The notes beneath the pieces are model-generated. The model saw only the letters and a program-made list of their open reading frames with translations, searched no databases and was not told where the DNA came from. A stretch of DNA of 64,000 nt from Archangium violaceum Cb vi76 (GTDB lineage Bacteria; Myxococcota; Myxococcia; Myxococcales; Myxococcaceae): positions 1 to 64,000 of the forward strand of contig NZ_JPMI01000291.1 of the NCBI RefSeq assembly GCF_000733295.1, in the 5' to 3' direction. Numbering within the stretch: the first letter of the stretch is position 1; each line of letters begins with the position of its first letter. A program made the position numbers and the translations under genes. Shown here piece after piece: positions 8,242 to 17,688 of this stretch.

Positions 8242-10292
8242 GGTCCGGTGGGGCGCTCGTCCTCGCCGTGCTGCTCGCCGCGGGCCTCGCGCGAGGGGCG
8301 GGCTACCCCATCCCCCGGGGTGAGCACCCGGTCGCGTGGAAGTCGGCGGAGAGCATCGGAGAATGGAAGGCGGAGGGCGAAGCGCTCGCGCTCACCACTC
8401 CGCGGGCGCTCCGCAACTACTTCATCCAGGAGGAAGAGGCCGCGTCCCCGGCCCCCTTCGTACGCGCGAGGATCCTGAACCCGGCCCGGGCCGATCTGGC
8501 CATCCTCTTCCGCGCGAAGGTGCGCGCGACCCAACCCCTGTTCGCGCTCACGGGTTACGGCCTCTACGTGGATGGGCGCAAGGAGACGGTGGGGTTCGTG
8601 CGCTATGACGGGACGCGCTCGGATGACAGTGGTGTGCGCGCGAAGGTGCCTGGACTCGCGAAGGCGCCGGAGCTCGAGGTCGTGCTGTTCCTCGCCGGGC
8701 CGGTGTTCGCGGTCCACGTATACGACGCCCGCACCAAGGCGGAGCTCGCGAGCCTTGTCTGGTCGGATGCGGCGTTCGCCGGGGGCTCGCTCGGCGTGTA
8801 CGCGCACCGGAATCAGGCCGCGGACGTGCGGGTGTCCGTGTTCGTGCCGGATCCTCCGCCGCAGGAGGCCTCGGCACGTGATGGCCTGACGCTCGAGTGG
8901 CTCGTGCGTGTCGAGCGGGGCTTCCAGTTCGAGCCAGATGTGCGCCGTCACCTGCGCCGTGTCGCGCGAGAGGCGGACGCGGATGTGTACATCGCGAGCG
9001 AGCTCGGTGTGCACCTGCTGCGCGCGAGCCAGGTCCGCGTGCGCGAGCTGCATCCCGGGGTTCCGTACCGGTTCATGGAAGCCACCTTCGGGGCGCGCCT
9101 GGCGCGGGCCCGCAGGGCGCCCGTGCGCGAGGGCTTCGTCGAGGGCATCAAGGATCCCGAGCTCATCGAGCGCGCGATGAGGGCGCTCGCCGCACGGGCT
9201 CCGGAGCGCACGCGCATCATCGAGATCGGCCGTACGCACGAGGACCGGCCGATGCTCGCGTTGCTCATCGGCGACGCGTTGGATGACCACTCCCGTCCGG
9301 CGGTGCTGTTGTGTGGCGGAACCCACGCCAACGAGGTGGTGACGCCCGAGCTGCCGCTCGACGCGGCCCGCTGGCTGTTGGACAACGCGAAGGACCCTCG
9401 GGTCGCACGCTGGTTGCGCACCTTCCATGTGGTCATCGTTCCGCTGGTGAATCCCGATGGGAGCCACGGGTACTGGCACGTGTCCACCGAGCGCGGGCGC
9501 ACCAACCGGTACAAGGACGAGCAGGCGGTGGAGCTGGGGCTGTTCGAGTACGGCGTGGATCTCAACCGCAACTACCCCTTCCAGTGGGGGAGCGTGGAGG
9601 ACCGTTTCAACAGCCAGGATCCGCGCACCCCGTTCTATCGAGGGCCGGCGGCGGGCTCGGAGCCCGAGGTGCGGGCGATGATGAAGCTGGGCGAGGCGTG
9701 GCGCTTCGTCGCGATGGTGTCGTACCACGCGGCGGCGAGCCGGCTGCTCGTGCCATACACGGTGGAAGGAGCCCGCGAGCCCAAGCCCTCGGCGGCGTGG
9801 GCGGTGGCGCCGGGGATGATCGACGCGGTGGCGCCGTTGCCAAGAGGCAGGCGTTACGAGGCGGTGCGTCACCTCTATCCGGTGGCGGGGACGGATCAGG
9901 ACTGGTTCTACTGGAGCTTCGGGACGCTGGCGTACCTGGTGGAGTTGCCGTTCGTGTCACCGGGGCCGAAGCGGCCGCTCGCGCCGATGGTGGAGGGAGC
10001 GCGAGGCTTCTGGCAGGTGTTGATGGATCGCTTCCTGGATGGACCGGCGCTCACGGTGAGGGTGCCGGAGTCCTTCCGGGAGGAGGGGCCGGTCACGGTG
10101 GCGGTGGAGGAGATGAGCTGGCCGAACGGGGAGCGCTTCACGGCGCACCCGGAGTCCGGAGTGTTCCACACGTACCTGCCGGCGGCCGGGCGTTACACGG
10201 TGAAGGCCACGAGCGCGTCGGGCAGGACGGTGTCGCAACCCGTCGACGTGGGCACGGGGCGAGTGGTGCTCGCCCTCACCGAGTCGTCCTGA
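8238..10292 (+). CDS. Zinc carboxypeptidase, M14 family, exported
   Basis: About 684 residues with a signal peptide (hydrophobic core ALVLAVLLAAGLA). Residues about 25-215 form a beta-rich lectin/LamG-like region, then comes the M14 carboxypeptidase domain. Zinc ligands His363 and Glu366 lie in GTHANE, the third ligand is His497 (SYHAA), and the catalytic Glu569 is in YLVELPF; DLNRNYP is also conserved. The enzyme should remove C-terminal residues from extracellular or periplasmic peptides. A short all-beta tail follows the catalytic domain. The TTG start at 8238 lies inside the TTGA overlap with the upstream gene and gives a proper signal peptide, so the two are probably one operon. Confidence 0.9.
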   Translation: MRSGGALVLAVLLAAGLARGAGYPIPRGEHPVAWKSAESIGEWKAEGEALALTTPRALRNYFIQEEEAASPAPFVRARILNPARADLAILFRAKVRATQPLFALTGYGLYVDGRKETVGFVRYDGTRSDDSGVRAKVPGLAKAPELEVVLFLAGPVFAVHVYDARTKAELASLVWSDAAFAGGSLGVYAHRNQAADVRVSVFVPDPPPQEASARDGLTLEWLVRVERGFQFEPDVRRHLRRVAREADADVYIASELGVHLLRASQVRVRELHPGVPYRFMEATFGARLARARRAPVREGFVEGIKDPELIERAMRALAARAPERTRIIEIGRTHEDRPMLALLIGDALDDHSRPAVLLCGGTHANEVVTPELPLDAARWLLDNAKDPRVARWLRTFHVVIVPLVNPDGSHGYWHVSTERGRTNRYKDEQAVELGLFEYGVDLNRNYPFQWGSVEDRFNSQDPRTPFYRGPAAGSEPEVRAMMKLGEAWRFVAMVSYHAAASRLLVPYTVEGAREPKPSAAWAVAPGMIDAVAPLPRGRRYEAVRHLYPVAGTDQDWFYWSFGTLAYLVELPFVSPGPKRPLAPMVEGARGFWQVLMDRFLDGPALTVRVPESFREEGPVTVAVEEMSWPNGERFTAHPESGVFHTYLPAAGRYTVKATSASGRTVSQPVDVGTGRVVLALTESS

Positions 10293-10386
10293 AGCCGAAC
10301 CTCCCCCATCCCATGCCCAACCCCAGAGGTCAGGGCCCGCCCACTCCTCTCTCTGGTAGCGTCCGCCGCTTGCGGAGGGACGCGAC

Positions 10387-12033
10387 ATGCTGGACGAAGA
10401 CGGTCAGTTGTGGGGGGCGGTGCCTGAGCTCCCCCCTGGCACGGAGGTGGCTGGCTTCACCATCGAGGGGACGATCGCCTCCGGCAGCTTCGGCACCGTG
10501 TACCGCGCGAGGCGGAGCGGGAATCCCTACGCCGTCAAGCTGGTGGCCATCCACCCTCGAGGTGACCGGGAAGCCGCCGCGCTGCGCCTGGTGCGGCACC
10601 CCAACGTGGTGACCTTCCACGGCTATGGCCTCTGGCCCGAGGAGGAGCCGCGCTTCCTCGTCCTGGCCCTGGAGCTCGTCGAGGGCCGCACGCTCGACGT
10701 CTGGGCGGCAGAGGAGAATCCCTCCGCGCTCGAGCTGGTGATGCGGGTGTTGTTGCCCCTGGCGCTCACGCTGGCGGATGTACATGCCTCGGGCGTGGTG
10801 CACCGCGACATCAAGGAGGCCAACATCGTCGTGCGCGAGTCGGACGGGCAACCGGTGCTGGTGGACTTTGGCGCGGCGGGCCTCAAGGAGGGGGCACTCC
10901 GTCTGACGATGCGGCTACCACCGGGCACCGCCGAGTACCGCAGCCCCGAGGTGTTGCGCTTCGCGAAGCAGTGGGAGGGGGAGCACTACCCCTTCTCACC
11001 GGGAGATGACCTGTGGGCCATGGGGGTCGTCATCTACGGCTTGCTGACGCGCACGCTCCCCTTCGGAGACCGGAGCAACCCCGGGTTGAATCGGGCCATC
11101 CTCGAGGAGACGCCGCCTTCCCCGCATGAGCTCAACCCGCGTGTGCCCCAGGTCTTGAGCGACGTGTGCATGGGGCTGTTGGAGAAGAAGCTCGAGGACC
11201 GCTACCCGGATGCGAAGGCACTCGCGGAGGACCTGGTGGTGGTGTGCACCGAGGCGGACTCCTCCTGGCGCACGCCGATGTTTCCGAGAAGCGGCCAGGA
11301 AAAGAGTTCCCCATCCCCCGCTCCGGGAGAGCCCCGACGCCAGTGGCCCCGGTGGTGGTGGGTTGCTGGCGGGCTCGTTCTCACCGTGGCCCTCCTGCTG
11401 CTTGTAACCGGGCTCACCCCACGCAAGGCGTCACCCACCTCTTCCGCAACGCCCCGGGGCACCTCCGGCCAGGAAGTCGTGGCCCCGGCCAAGAAGACGG
11501 AAGTTGTGCCCGGCGCGGCACTCCCGCCCGCGCCTGTCGCCGCCGCGACGAGCAGTGAGGAGCCCAAGATGAAGAAGACGATCCGTACCCTGGTTGCCGC
11601 CGGTTGTGTTGCCGGCTCACCCGGCTGCGTCAGTGGGCCGCAGTCGCGCCCGCCCCCTCCGGCGGAGTGTCCTCCTGGAGCTGCCGAGACTCACAAGCGC
11701 TTCGACATGTTCGGGTGGCACGGGGCCGCGTTCCCGCCCTTCGACAAGATTGGGGTTCACCCGGTGCGCGAAGGGCCCATCACCACCGAGAGCATCGGTG
11801 ACTGGGGGACGCTCCCTGATGAATCGCTTTTCACCGGACGCGTCTTCTTCGGGAAGGACCGAGTCTATGCACGCTTCACCCAGGTGCGTCTCCCGACTGG
11901 AGAGGTGCTGCCGATCTGTCTCGAGATGGTGCGGAATGCGGACCTGGGCCTTCCGAAGGAGCCCGGCAGCAAGGGCGATGTGGCGCTCATCTTCTCCTCC
12001 GTGAGCGTCGTTCCGGTCCGCCGCTTCGAGTGA
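10387..12033 (+). CDS. Membrane serine/threonine protein kinase with a C-terminal lipoprotein-like extension
   Basis: A 548-residue eukaryotic-type Ser/Thr kinase. The ATP-binding loop GTIASGSFGTVYRA is at residues 28-41, the catalytic Lys is 51, HRDIKEAN includes Asp141, and VDFGAAG has Asp160. One membrane segment lies at about 323-345, so the kinase faces the cytosol and the C-terminal 200 residues face the periplasm. From residue 395 that tail begins with MKKTIRTLVAAGCVAG, which reads like a complete lipoprotein signal peptide and is preceded by its own ribosome-binding site. The kinase may thus be fused with, or contain, a second gene. The next gene is a DUF2381 protein, a pairing common in myxobacteria. 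Confidence 0.92.
   Translation: MLDEDGQLWGAVPELPPGTEVAGFTIEGTIASGSFGTVYRARRSGNPYAVKLVAIHPRGDREAAALRLVRHPNVVTFHGYGLWPEEEPRFLVLALELVEGRTLDVWAAEENPSALELVMRVLLPLALTLADVHASGVVHRDIKEANIVVRESDGQPVLVDFGAAGLKEGALRLTMRLPPGTAEYRSPEVLRFAKQWEGEHYPFSPGDDLWAMGVVIYGLLTRTLPFGDRSNPGLNRAILEETPPSPHELNPRVPQVLSDVCMGLLEKKLEDRYPDAKALAEDLVVVCTEADSSWRTPMFPRSGQEKSSPSPAPGEPRRQWPRWWWVAGGLVLTVALLLLVTGLTPRKASPTSSATPRGTSGQEVVAPAKKTEVVPGAALPPAPVAAATSSEEPKMKKTIRTLVAAGCVAGSPGCVSGPQSRPPPPAECPPGAAETHKRFDMFGWHGAAFPPFDKIGVHPVREGPITTESIGDWGTLPDESLFTGRVFFGKDRVYARFTQVRLPTGEVLPICLEMVRNADLGLPKEPGSKGDVALIFSSVSVVPVRRFE
11569..12033 (+). other. Candidate internal gene: 154-residue lipoprotein inside the kinase reading frame
   Basis: In frame with the kinase, ATG at 11569 is preceded by GAGGAG (11557-11562) with a six-base spacer, a near-ideal ribosome-binding site. 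Its product would start with two Lys, a hydrophobic stretch and Cys residues, like a lipoprotein, followed by a Pro-rich linker and a soluble domain of about 120 residues. Either the kinase and lipoprotein genes have fused by stop-codon loss, or both a long and a short product are made. This is read from sequence only. Confidence 0.35.
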
Positions 12034-12061
12034 TCAGATCTTCATCTGGAGGCTTCGTACC

Positions 12062-12943
12062 GTGCTACTACCGTCCCCATCGCTCCTGGTCTTCGTGCTG
12101 CTCCAGGGTTCACCGCGGACACCGCCTGGCGCCGGGGCGTGTGAGACCGTGGAGCGTGTTGAGCTGGCCGCCCCGGTAGGGGCCCGGGAGATCTGTGTCA
12201 GCCCTGGCCTGGCAACGAACCTGCGCTTCGACGCTCCCGCGATCGTGGAACTGCAGGACGAGGTTCGCTTCGAGCAGGTCCTCCGTGACCGTCGGCTCCT
12301 CACGTTGATGCCGCCGCCAGACATGGTCGCGGGGGAACGGCTGCGGCTCACGGTGCACTTCGAGGGGGAGCCTTCCTCGAGCGGCATCACGTTGATGCTG
12401 GTGGGCCATTCGGGGCAGGCGACGCACCAGGTGGAGGTGTCCCGCGACGAGCGCACTCGGGAATCCCTTCGGCGGGAATTGCTCCAGGAGCGTGCCAGGA
12501 CGGCGCAACTGCGCGAGGCACTTGCGCGAGCAGAGGCCATTCTCAATCGGTCCAGTGCACTCCGGCGGCTCATCATCAGCCGAGCATTGGGGCGAGAGGC
12601 CATCCAGTCCCGCGAATTTCTCCAGAGCCCGATAGGCTACGCGGAAAGCGAGCTCACCGTGAGGCGCGGAGCGAGCTACCGCTCGAACACGACCGTCGCG
12701 CTGGATGTTTGGTTGGAGAACGCTGGCACGACGCCGTGGACGGTTGTTGGGGCCGCTCTGTCCGTGAACGGCGTGCCGATGGAAGGGCTCTCCTGGGAGG
12801 CCACGACGATTCCGCCAGGCAAGACAGCTCGGGTGGTGGTGGAGGCGCCGGCCCTGCGAGGAGAGCCGCAAGGCAACGTCACGCTGCGCCTGTGGGAGGC
12901 AGGGCCTCGCGCCATCAACATTCCAGACATCACCTTCCCATAA
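12062..12943 (+). CDS. DUF2381 (TIGR02268) family protein
   Basis: A 293-residue member of the myxobacterial paralogous family DUF2381, recognised by its exported N-terminus, the VERVEL...EICVSPGLATNLRFD segment, a central coiled coil (RERLRRELLQERARTAQLREALARAEA-type, residues about 140-165) and the typical ending LWEAGPRAINIPDITFP. The function is unknown; members commonly sit next to Ser/Thr kinase genes, as here, 28 bases after the kinase stop. The GTG at 12062 gives an N-terminal hydrophobic signal (LLVFVLLQG). Its 3' end is duplicated at 17620-17679, on the far side of the toxin-immunity module. Confidence 0.88.
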   Translation: MLLPSPSLLVFVLLQGSPRTPPGAGACETVERVELAAPVGAREICVSPGLATNLRFDAPAIVELQDEVRFEQVLRDRRLLTLMPPPDMVAGERLRLTVHFEGEPSSSGITLMLVGHSGQATHQVEVSRDERTRESLRRELLQERARTAQLREALARAEAILNRSSALRRLIISRALGREAIQSREFLQSPIGYAESELTVRRGASYRSNTTVALDVWLENAGTTPWTVVGAALSVNGVPMEGLSWEATTIPPGKTARVVVEAPALRGEPQGNVTLRLWEAGPRAINIPDITFP

Positions 12944-12953
12944 GCGCTCATGC

Positions 12954-13733
12954 TCACCGGAACCACTCCGCTGGGATGCCCAGCGCCGCGAGGATCCGCT
13001 CGGGCGAACTCTCGCCTTTGATGTCGCTGACAACTGGCATGAATGAATCCTCCCGAGGCGGCTGCGCAAATTGCCCGATGCACTCGCCTCCTTCAAGTCT
13101 GTTGACAACGAAGACGTCCAGTCCTGGGGAGGCCATCACTCCATAGACAGTTGCATTGGGGAGCCGCTCGGACAGGTTCACATCAGCGAATCCTATGTCG
13201 CCCGTTCCGCTAGAGACACGGAGACCTCGTGGTGTGTCCTCCAGGTGGTATCGCCCCGGAGGGAGTGGTCTCCCGTAATCATCCTCCAGCGCCCGATGTG
13301 CCTCGTAGGCCCGGACGCCTTCCACCAAGGCGACATGCCGCAACGGCGTTGCCGCGGCGTGGTTCAGTGGTTTCCCGCCGCCGGGCAGTGGTGAGCCGAG
13401 AGACTTCGCCAAGCCGTCTGGGCTCACCTCCAACACATCAGGTGCACCGCTTCGCCAGGACATGACGGTCCAGGGGTCGTTGGCGCGCTCAATCGAGTAC
13501 ACGGGCTCATCACATTCGAGCGACAGGGCTTTGGCGATTTGCATCTCGGCGCCGATGTCGATGGGGTCAACCCCCACGATAGCGTGGTAACGGCCACTGC
13601 CGGGGATGACCTCGAAGGGCGGCTCGTCTCCATCCTCCTCTTCCCAGTCCGGCATCGCGATGGCCAGGGCGCGGCTCTCCAGCTGTGCGGGCTCGCCTGG
13701 AGCCAGAACCGCCCAGAGAGGCCACCGGCTCAT
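12954..13733 (-). CDS. Probable immunity protein for the adjacent toxin
   Basis: A 259-residue protein without signal peptide or membrane segment, acidic near residues 30-37. I do not recognise a named family with certainty; it has the look of the Imm-type proteins encoded beside polymorphic toxins. The assignment rests on context: its ATG (13733-13731) overlaps the toxin stop codon (13732-13730) as ATGA, giving translational coupling, it is cytosolic, and the local base composition is visibly less GC-rich than its surroundings, as is the toxin tip. Expected role: bind and neutralise the nuclease-like tip in the producing cell and its kin. Confidence 0.65.
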   Translation of the reverse strand: MSRWPLWAVLAPGEPAQLESRALAIAMPDWEEEDGDEPPFEVIPGSGRYHAIVGVDPIDIGAEMQIAKALSLECDEPVYSIERANDPWTVMSWRSGAPDVLEVSPDGLAKSLGSPLPGGGKPLNHAAATPLRHVALVEGVRAYEAHRALEDDYGRPLPPGRYHLEDTPRGLRVSSGTGDIGFADVNLSERLPNATVYGVMASPGLDVFVVNRLEGGECIGQFAQPPREDSFMPVVSDIKGESSPERILAALGIPAEWFR

Positions 13734-16700
13734 GGTGCACCCCCGGTCAGAGCCTCGGGCAGCTTGAATGCGGCGCGCAACTGCTTCGTCTGCTCCAGAA
13801 TTTGAGTCTCCTCTATTTGAATGAGCTTGGTGCCTCGTGCATGTTTGCCGAGGAAAATGTCCAGCTTGGTTTTGGTCGGCCCGCTGAGCTTGTCTGTGAT
13901 GACGAGGAACGGCAACCCTCGAGGCGCCTTCGCCGCATCAGCGAGTTGTTCGAGCAGGTGTTTCAATTGATCTGCTAGTGCAGCCTGCTGTTCGCTGATC
14001 GGTTCCGTACCTTGCTTGGCATCCCACGCATTGAGCGCCATGCGCCACCTTTCCTTGTTCCAGCCCTTTGCTTCCACTCCATGCTGAAGCCGCAAGCCAA
14101 GCATCGCCGTTAGCTCATTGTCGATGACGTGCCCCCCTTCCAATGGCACCTGTCGTCCCGTGAGCCGGAAGCCCGGGAATAGCTTCTGAGCATTGCGCTC
14201 TGTGAGCATCTCCATTGCAATGCCCCGGAGTTGCTCACGCGCCCGCCGTTGCACCGCTAAGTTCCACGGTTCCGCTGCCGCTTGCTGGAACAGTTTCCAA
14301 GCCGTCTTCTCGTTTCTGCCCATGAAGTTGAGGTACTCCAGGGCCAGCCCCGTTGAGCGCAGCCAGCCCAGGTCCACTTTGTCCCTACACGCCTTCCCCG
14401 CCAGTGTAGCCACTGCCTCGGCTTCCAGTTCCGGGTGACTGACGAGCCACTCCGCCTCCCTCAGAAAGACATGTGGATCCGTCAAGCTTCGTGAGCCTGA
14501 ACGCTTGAGTAGTTGCGCCAGTGCCGGTCTTACGTTGCTGCGGGAGGAGGCGCGCAGCGATTCCACGGCAGCGAGGTAGGCCTGGGCCTTGTCGGCCGGC
14601 AGCGCCGCTGCACGCCGTGCCACCGCGCCGTAGGCGAGCGCCATCTCCTGGCTCTCCGCCGCCAGCAATTTGAGCGCCTCCAGCGTCTTCTCGGCCCCGT
14701 CTGCCGCGAGCCCCGCGCCGCGAATGCCGCCGAGGGCCCGTACGGCGGCCATCTCCCCGCGGATGGCGAAGAAGGCCTGCTTGAAGGCCTCGGCACCGCC
14801 GGGCAGGGAAAACCGCAGTCCGTCCGGTGTCGCAACGACCTTGCCCTCGGCGAGCATCCGCTCCAGCGTCTTCACCAGGGCCTGGACGGACTCCACCGAC
14901 TCACGCAGGCCGGACGAGGCCCGGGCACCCGCCGCGCTCAACGCCAGCCTGCTGCGGTGTACCAGCTCGCGTCCGATGCCCGAGGTGGCCAGCTGGTGGA
15001 TGTCCCGGCCAGCCATCACCACCAGGGCCAGGTCGTGCACCGCGAGGAATGCCCGTCCCTCGGGCGTCCGCGACAGCTCGTCCCGGTACGTGTCCACTCC
15101 AGCCAGTACCGCCACCAGTGAGATGCGGCCCACGAACAGGCGCACCGCCGCTGTGCGCGCCCCCGCCAGCGTGCCGCCCCGCGCGGCGGAGGCTGGCACG
15201 CCTGTCCACAGGGGCGCCGTCGTCAGGGCGGACACAGCGCCGTACACCAGGTGCAACTCGCTGACGCGGCTCACCGCCGACCAGACAAGCGACGCGTCCG
15301 GCGAGGAGGCGAGCAGGGCCAGCTCCATGGCCGTCATCAGGTGCGTGCGAGGCCGCGGCCCATGGACTTCCACCCGGACCCACTCCAGCGGGTGCAGGGC
15401 GCGGCTGCGGGGCAGCTCGTCCACGGAGGAGAAGTAGCGCGCCTGGAATTCCTGCTGCACCGGTTGGAAGTACAGGGCCGTGCGTTTGGAGGGTCCCACC
15501 GCTTCTCCGGGCAGAGCGGGTTCGGCTCCCAGACGCACGCCCTGCTGTGGCTCCCAGTCCTCCGGCGCCACCAACACCGTGGACACCCGCCCATGGGGGA
15601 CGTTGAGCAGGTGCGTCGTCTCGCCCTCTCGTCCCAGGTGGAAGCCAGGCAGGGACTCGAGGACGTCCAGGGTGAGGGGAAAGGAGGCGAGCGCCTTCTG
15701 GGTGAAGGCCTGTCCCAGCGATAACTTGTTGTCCGGTGCACTGCTGCCGAGCAGTTTCTCCAGCGCCCCACTCGAGGTGAGCTTGCGCTCCAGAGGGGGG
15801 AACTCTCCGTCCGGCGTGGACAGCAGCACCCGCGTGAGCAGGTGCACCGCGTCCTCCCTCATGTCCGAGATGAGCGCGGGGCCCGTGAGGAGGGTGTCGA
15901 AGACGCCCAGTCGCTCGTCCGGGGTGAGCAGGGAGAGCACGTCATGGTCGAGGGCGAGCAGCGGCTGGGGCGCTTGCGGTGTCGCCGTGGCGAGGGCTGT
16001 CTGGAGAAGCTCCCGCCGCAGGGCGGCCAACCCGCCCGTACCGGCCCCCAGCCCCGGCCGCCAGTCCCCCGGGCGGATGAGGAGCGTGCCCGGGTAGTAC
16101 CAGTAGATGTTGCCCTCGGGACTCTCGAGCGGCTCGGAAGCTCCGGGGGTGGTGTTGAATTCGGCGCTGTAGCCCCGCCAGAGCCCGTCCTTCCCGGGGA
16201 GGATGACGCGCGGGGTTCCGCGGGGAGCGTTGCGCACCCGCAGCTCCGCCCGCTCCAGCGACGTCTCCTCGGTGAGCAGCAGCAGGGCGCGCACCTGGAC
16301 GCTGGAGCCGTCGGACGAATAGAAGCGGCCCACCACGCTGCCCGGAGCCAGGACGGGCGAGCCATCCGTGACGCGGTAGCTCGTCTGGAAGCGCTGGGAG
16401 CGCAGGGCGACGGCCTTGCGCAGGGGCTCGGCGGCTTCGCCCAGGGAAGGCCAGTCCTCGTCCCGCCAGGGGCCGAGCGCCTGGAGGTAGCGGTCGAAGT
16501 AGCTCCGCCCGGCCTCATCAGGAATGTCCGAGCGCTGGGCCCAGCGCAGGCCGCGTTCCACCAGCGCGGCGGCCGCGGCCCTGTCCAGGGCGCCCGCCGA
16601 GAGCTGGGAGCGGCTCCAGGCGACATCCGTCTCCAGTTGCGCCTCCAGGGTACTGCGCAGGGGGGCGAGCACCTGTGGCACGAGCGCTGGCGGGTGGCGC

Positions 16701-17581
16701 ACGCGCACGCAGACCTGGAGTCCTTCAGCGGCGCTGGAGGGAGGTGAACGGGGCACGAGGTCGAAAGCGCCCGCCGCCGCGCCATCCCCGAAGAGACGCG
16801 AGGCGATGTCCTCACGCGAGGCGTACCCGGCCACCCAGAGCAGCTCGGGCCGCTCCGGGTCCATCTGCACGGGGAAGGAAGCCTCCTGGGCCGGAAGGAA
16901 GGTGAGCGCGCCATCCTCCCCGTCCTCGGGCGTGTCCTCCCGCTCCGATTCAACCTGCTCGTCCTCCAGCCACTCGGGTGGAATGTCCTCCATGGGGGGA
17001 AGGCGCCAGGTGCGCTCCAAGGGTGCCTTGTGGTTCCAACCCCAGTCATAAGTGAGGGTGAGCAACTCTCCGGCGCCCACTGCCTCCGGGACGTCCACCT
17101 CCACCTCCTCCCGGCCCGGCTCGGGGCTCACCAGCCGGGGCAGCGGTGCGGGCGGGTGGCCCATGAGCGGCTCCACCCGCAGCCGCGTGCCCTCCCCCCA
17201 GAGCAGCCCACCTGCGGCGACAACCTCATCGCCTGCCTTCACCACGAGGGTGCCGGGGTCCATCACCCGGAGGGAGAGCACGCCGCCTTTCCAGTCTTCC
17301 AGGCGGGGACTGGGGGTTTTGGCCCGCGCAGGTGCGTCGGCCGAGAGCGTCACCCTCACGCGTCTCGACTCCTCGCCGGCCGCGCTCATGCTGGCCACGA
17401 GGCAGCTTGCGAGCAGGAGGGTCTGGAGCCCTCCAGCCCAATGTGGCCGACGCCCGTTCCCTCCCCATCCTTCCTTCGGCGCCCACCCGCTGTGTTCCCA
17501 GGGCGCCAGCGCCATCAGGAATGTGCTGAGGCTGTCCCCGTCAGGGCGCTTCCGGGCGACGAGTGCGTGGTCCTTCGCCAT
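13730..17581 (-). CDS. Large exported polymorphic toxin with PD-(D/E)xK-like nuclease tip
   Basis: About 1283 residues. The ATG at 17581 has AAGGGG six bases upstream; a hydrophobic signal (LQTLLLASCLVASMSA) follows about 50 residues in. The body has beta-rich N-terminal domains, acidic linkers and, around residues 690-1050, Ala-rich helices with hydrophobic stretches. The last 150 residues differ in composition: IDNE (Asp1154, Glu1156) then VEAKGW (Glu1170-x-Lys1172) then LPFLVITDK match the D...ExK signature of the restriction-endonuclease fold, so a DNase or RNase tip is inferred. The gene is coupled to a likely immunity gene by an ATGA overlap. It fits the modular body-plus-tip plan of polymorphic toxins used in kin discrimination or predation. 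The delivery route is not evident. Confidence 0.7.
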   Translation of the reverse strand: MAKDHALVARKRPDGDSLSTFLMALAPWEHSGWAPKEGWGGNGRRPHWAGGLQTLLLASCLVASMSAAGEESRRVRVTLSADAPARAKTPSPRLEDWKGGVLSLRVMDPGTLVVKAGDEVVAAGGLLWGEGTRLRVEPLMGHPPAPLPRLVSPEPGREEVEVDVPEAVGAGELLTLTYDWGWNHKAPLERTWRLPPMEDIPPEWLEDEQVESEREDTPEDGEDGALTFLPAQEASFPVQMDPERPELLWVAGYASREDIASRLFGDGAAAGAFDLVPRSPPSSAAEGLQVCVRVRHPPALVPQVLAPLRSTLEAQLETDVAWSRSQLSAGALDRAAAAALVERGLRWAQRSDIPDEAGRSYFDRYLQALGPWRDEDWPSLGEAAEPLRKAVALRSQRFQTSYRVTDGSPVLAPGSVVGRFYSSDGSSVQVRALLLLTEETSLERAELRVRNAPRGTPRVILPGKDGLWRGYSAEFNTTPGASEPLESPEGNIYWYYPGTLLIRPGDWRPGLGAGTGGLAALRRELLQTALATATPQAPQPLLALDHDVLSLLTPDERLGVFDTLLTGPALISDMREDAVHLLTRVLLSTPDGEFPPLERKLTSSGALEKLLGSSAPDNKLSLGQAFTQKALASFPLTLDVLESLPGFHLGREGETTHLLNVPHGRVSTVLVAPEDWEPQQGVRLGAEPALPGEAVGPSKRTALYFQPVQQEFQARYFSSVDELPRSRALHPLEWVRVEVHGPRPRTHLMTAMELALLASSPDASLVWSAVSRVSELHLVYGAVSALTTAPLWTGVPASAARGGTLAGARTAAVRLFVGRISLVAVLAGVDTYRDELSRTPEGRAFLAVHDLALVVMAGRDIHQLATSGIGRELVHRSRLALSAAGARASSGLRESVESVQALVKTLERMLAEGKVVATPDGLRFSLPGGAEAFKQAFFAIRGEMAAVRALGGIRGAGLAADGAEKTLEALKLLAAESQEMALAYGAVARRAAALPADKAQAYLAAVESLRASSRSNVRPALAQLLKRSGSRSLTDPHVFLREAEWLVSHPELEAEAVATLAGKACRDKVDLGWLRSTGLALEYLNFMGRNEKTAWKLFQQAAAEPWNLAVQRRAREQLRGIAMEMLTERNAQKLFPGFRLTGRQVPLEGGHVIDNELTAMLGLRLQHGVEAKGWNKERWRMALNAWDAKQGTEPISEQQAALADQLKHLLEQLADAAKAPRGLPFLVITDKLSGPTKTKLDIFLGKHARGTKLIQIEETQILEQTKQLRAAFKLPEALTGGAP

Positions 17582-17619
17582 GCGGGGCCCCTTGAAACGG
17601 CAACCACCCGGGAAGATAG

Positions 17620-17679
17620 CCCGTGATGCCAACCCTCTGGAATGGAGGTTTCAACATCCCAGAGGTCACCTTCCCATAG
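17620..17679 (+). pseudogene. Remnant of the 3' end of a second DUF2381 gene
   Basis: In frame from 17620 to a TAG at 17677-17679, the bases encode LWNGGFNIPEVTFP, matching the ending LWEAGPRAINIPDITFP of the intact DUF2381 gene. DNA similarity runs through the stop codon and about ten bases beyond (compare 12913-12951 with 17650-17687). A stop lies in frame at 17617, so nothing larger remains. It marks the right edge of the inserted toxin module. Confidence 0.7.
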
Positions 17680-17688
17680 CGCCCATGA

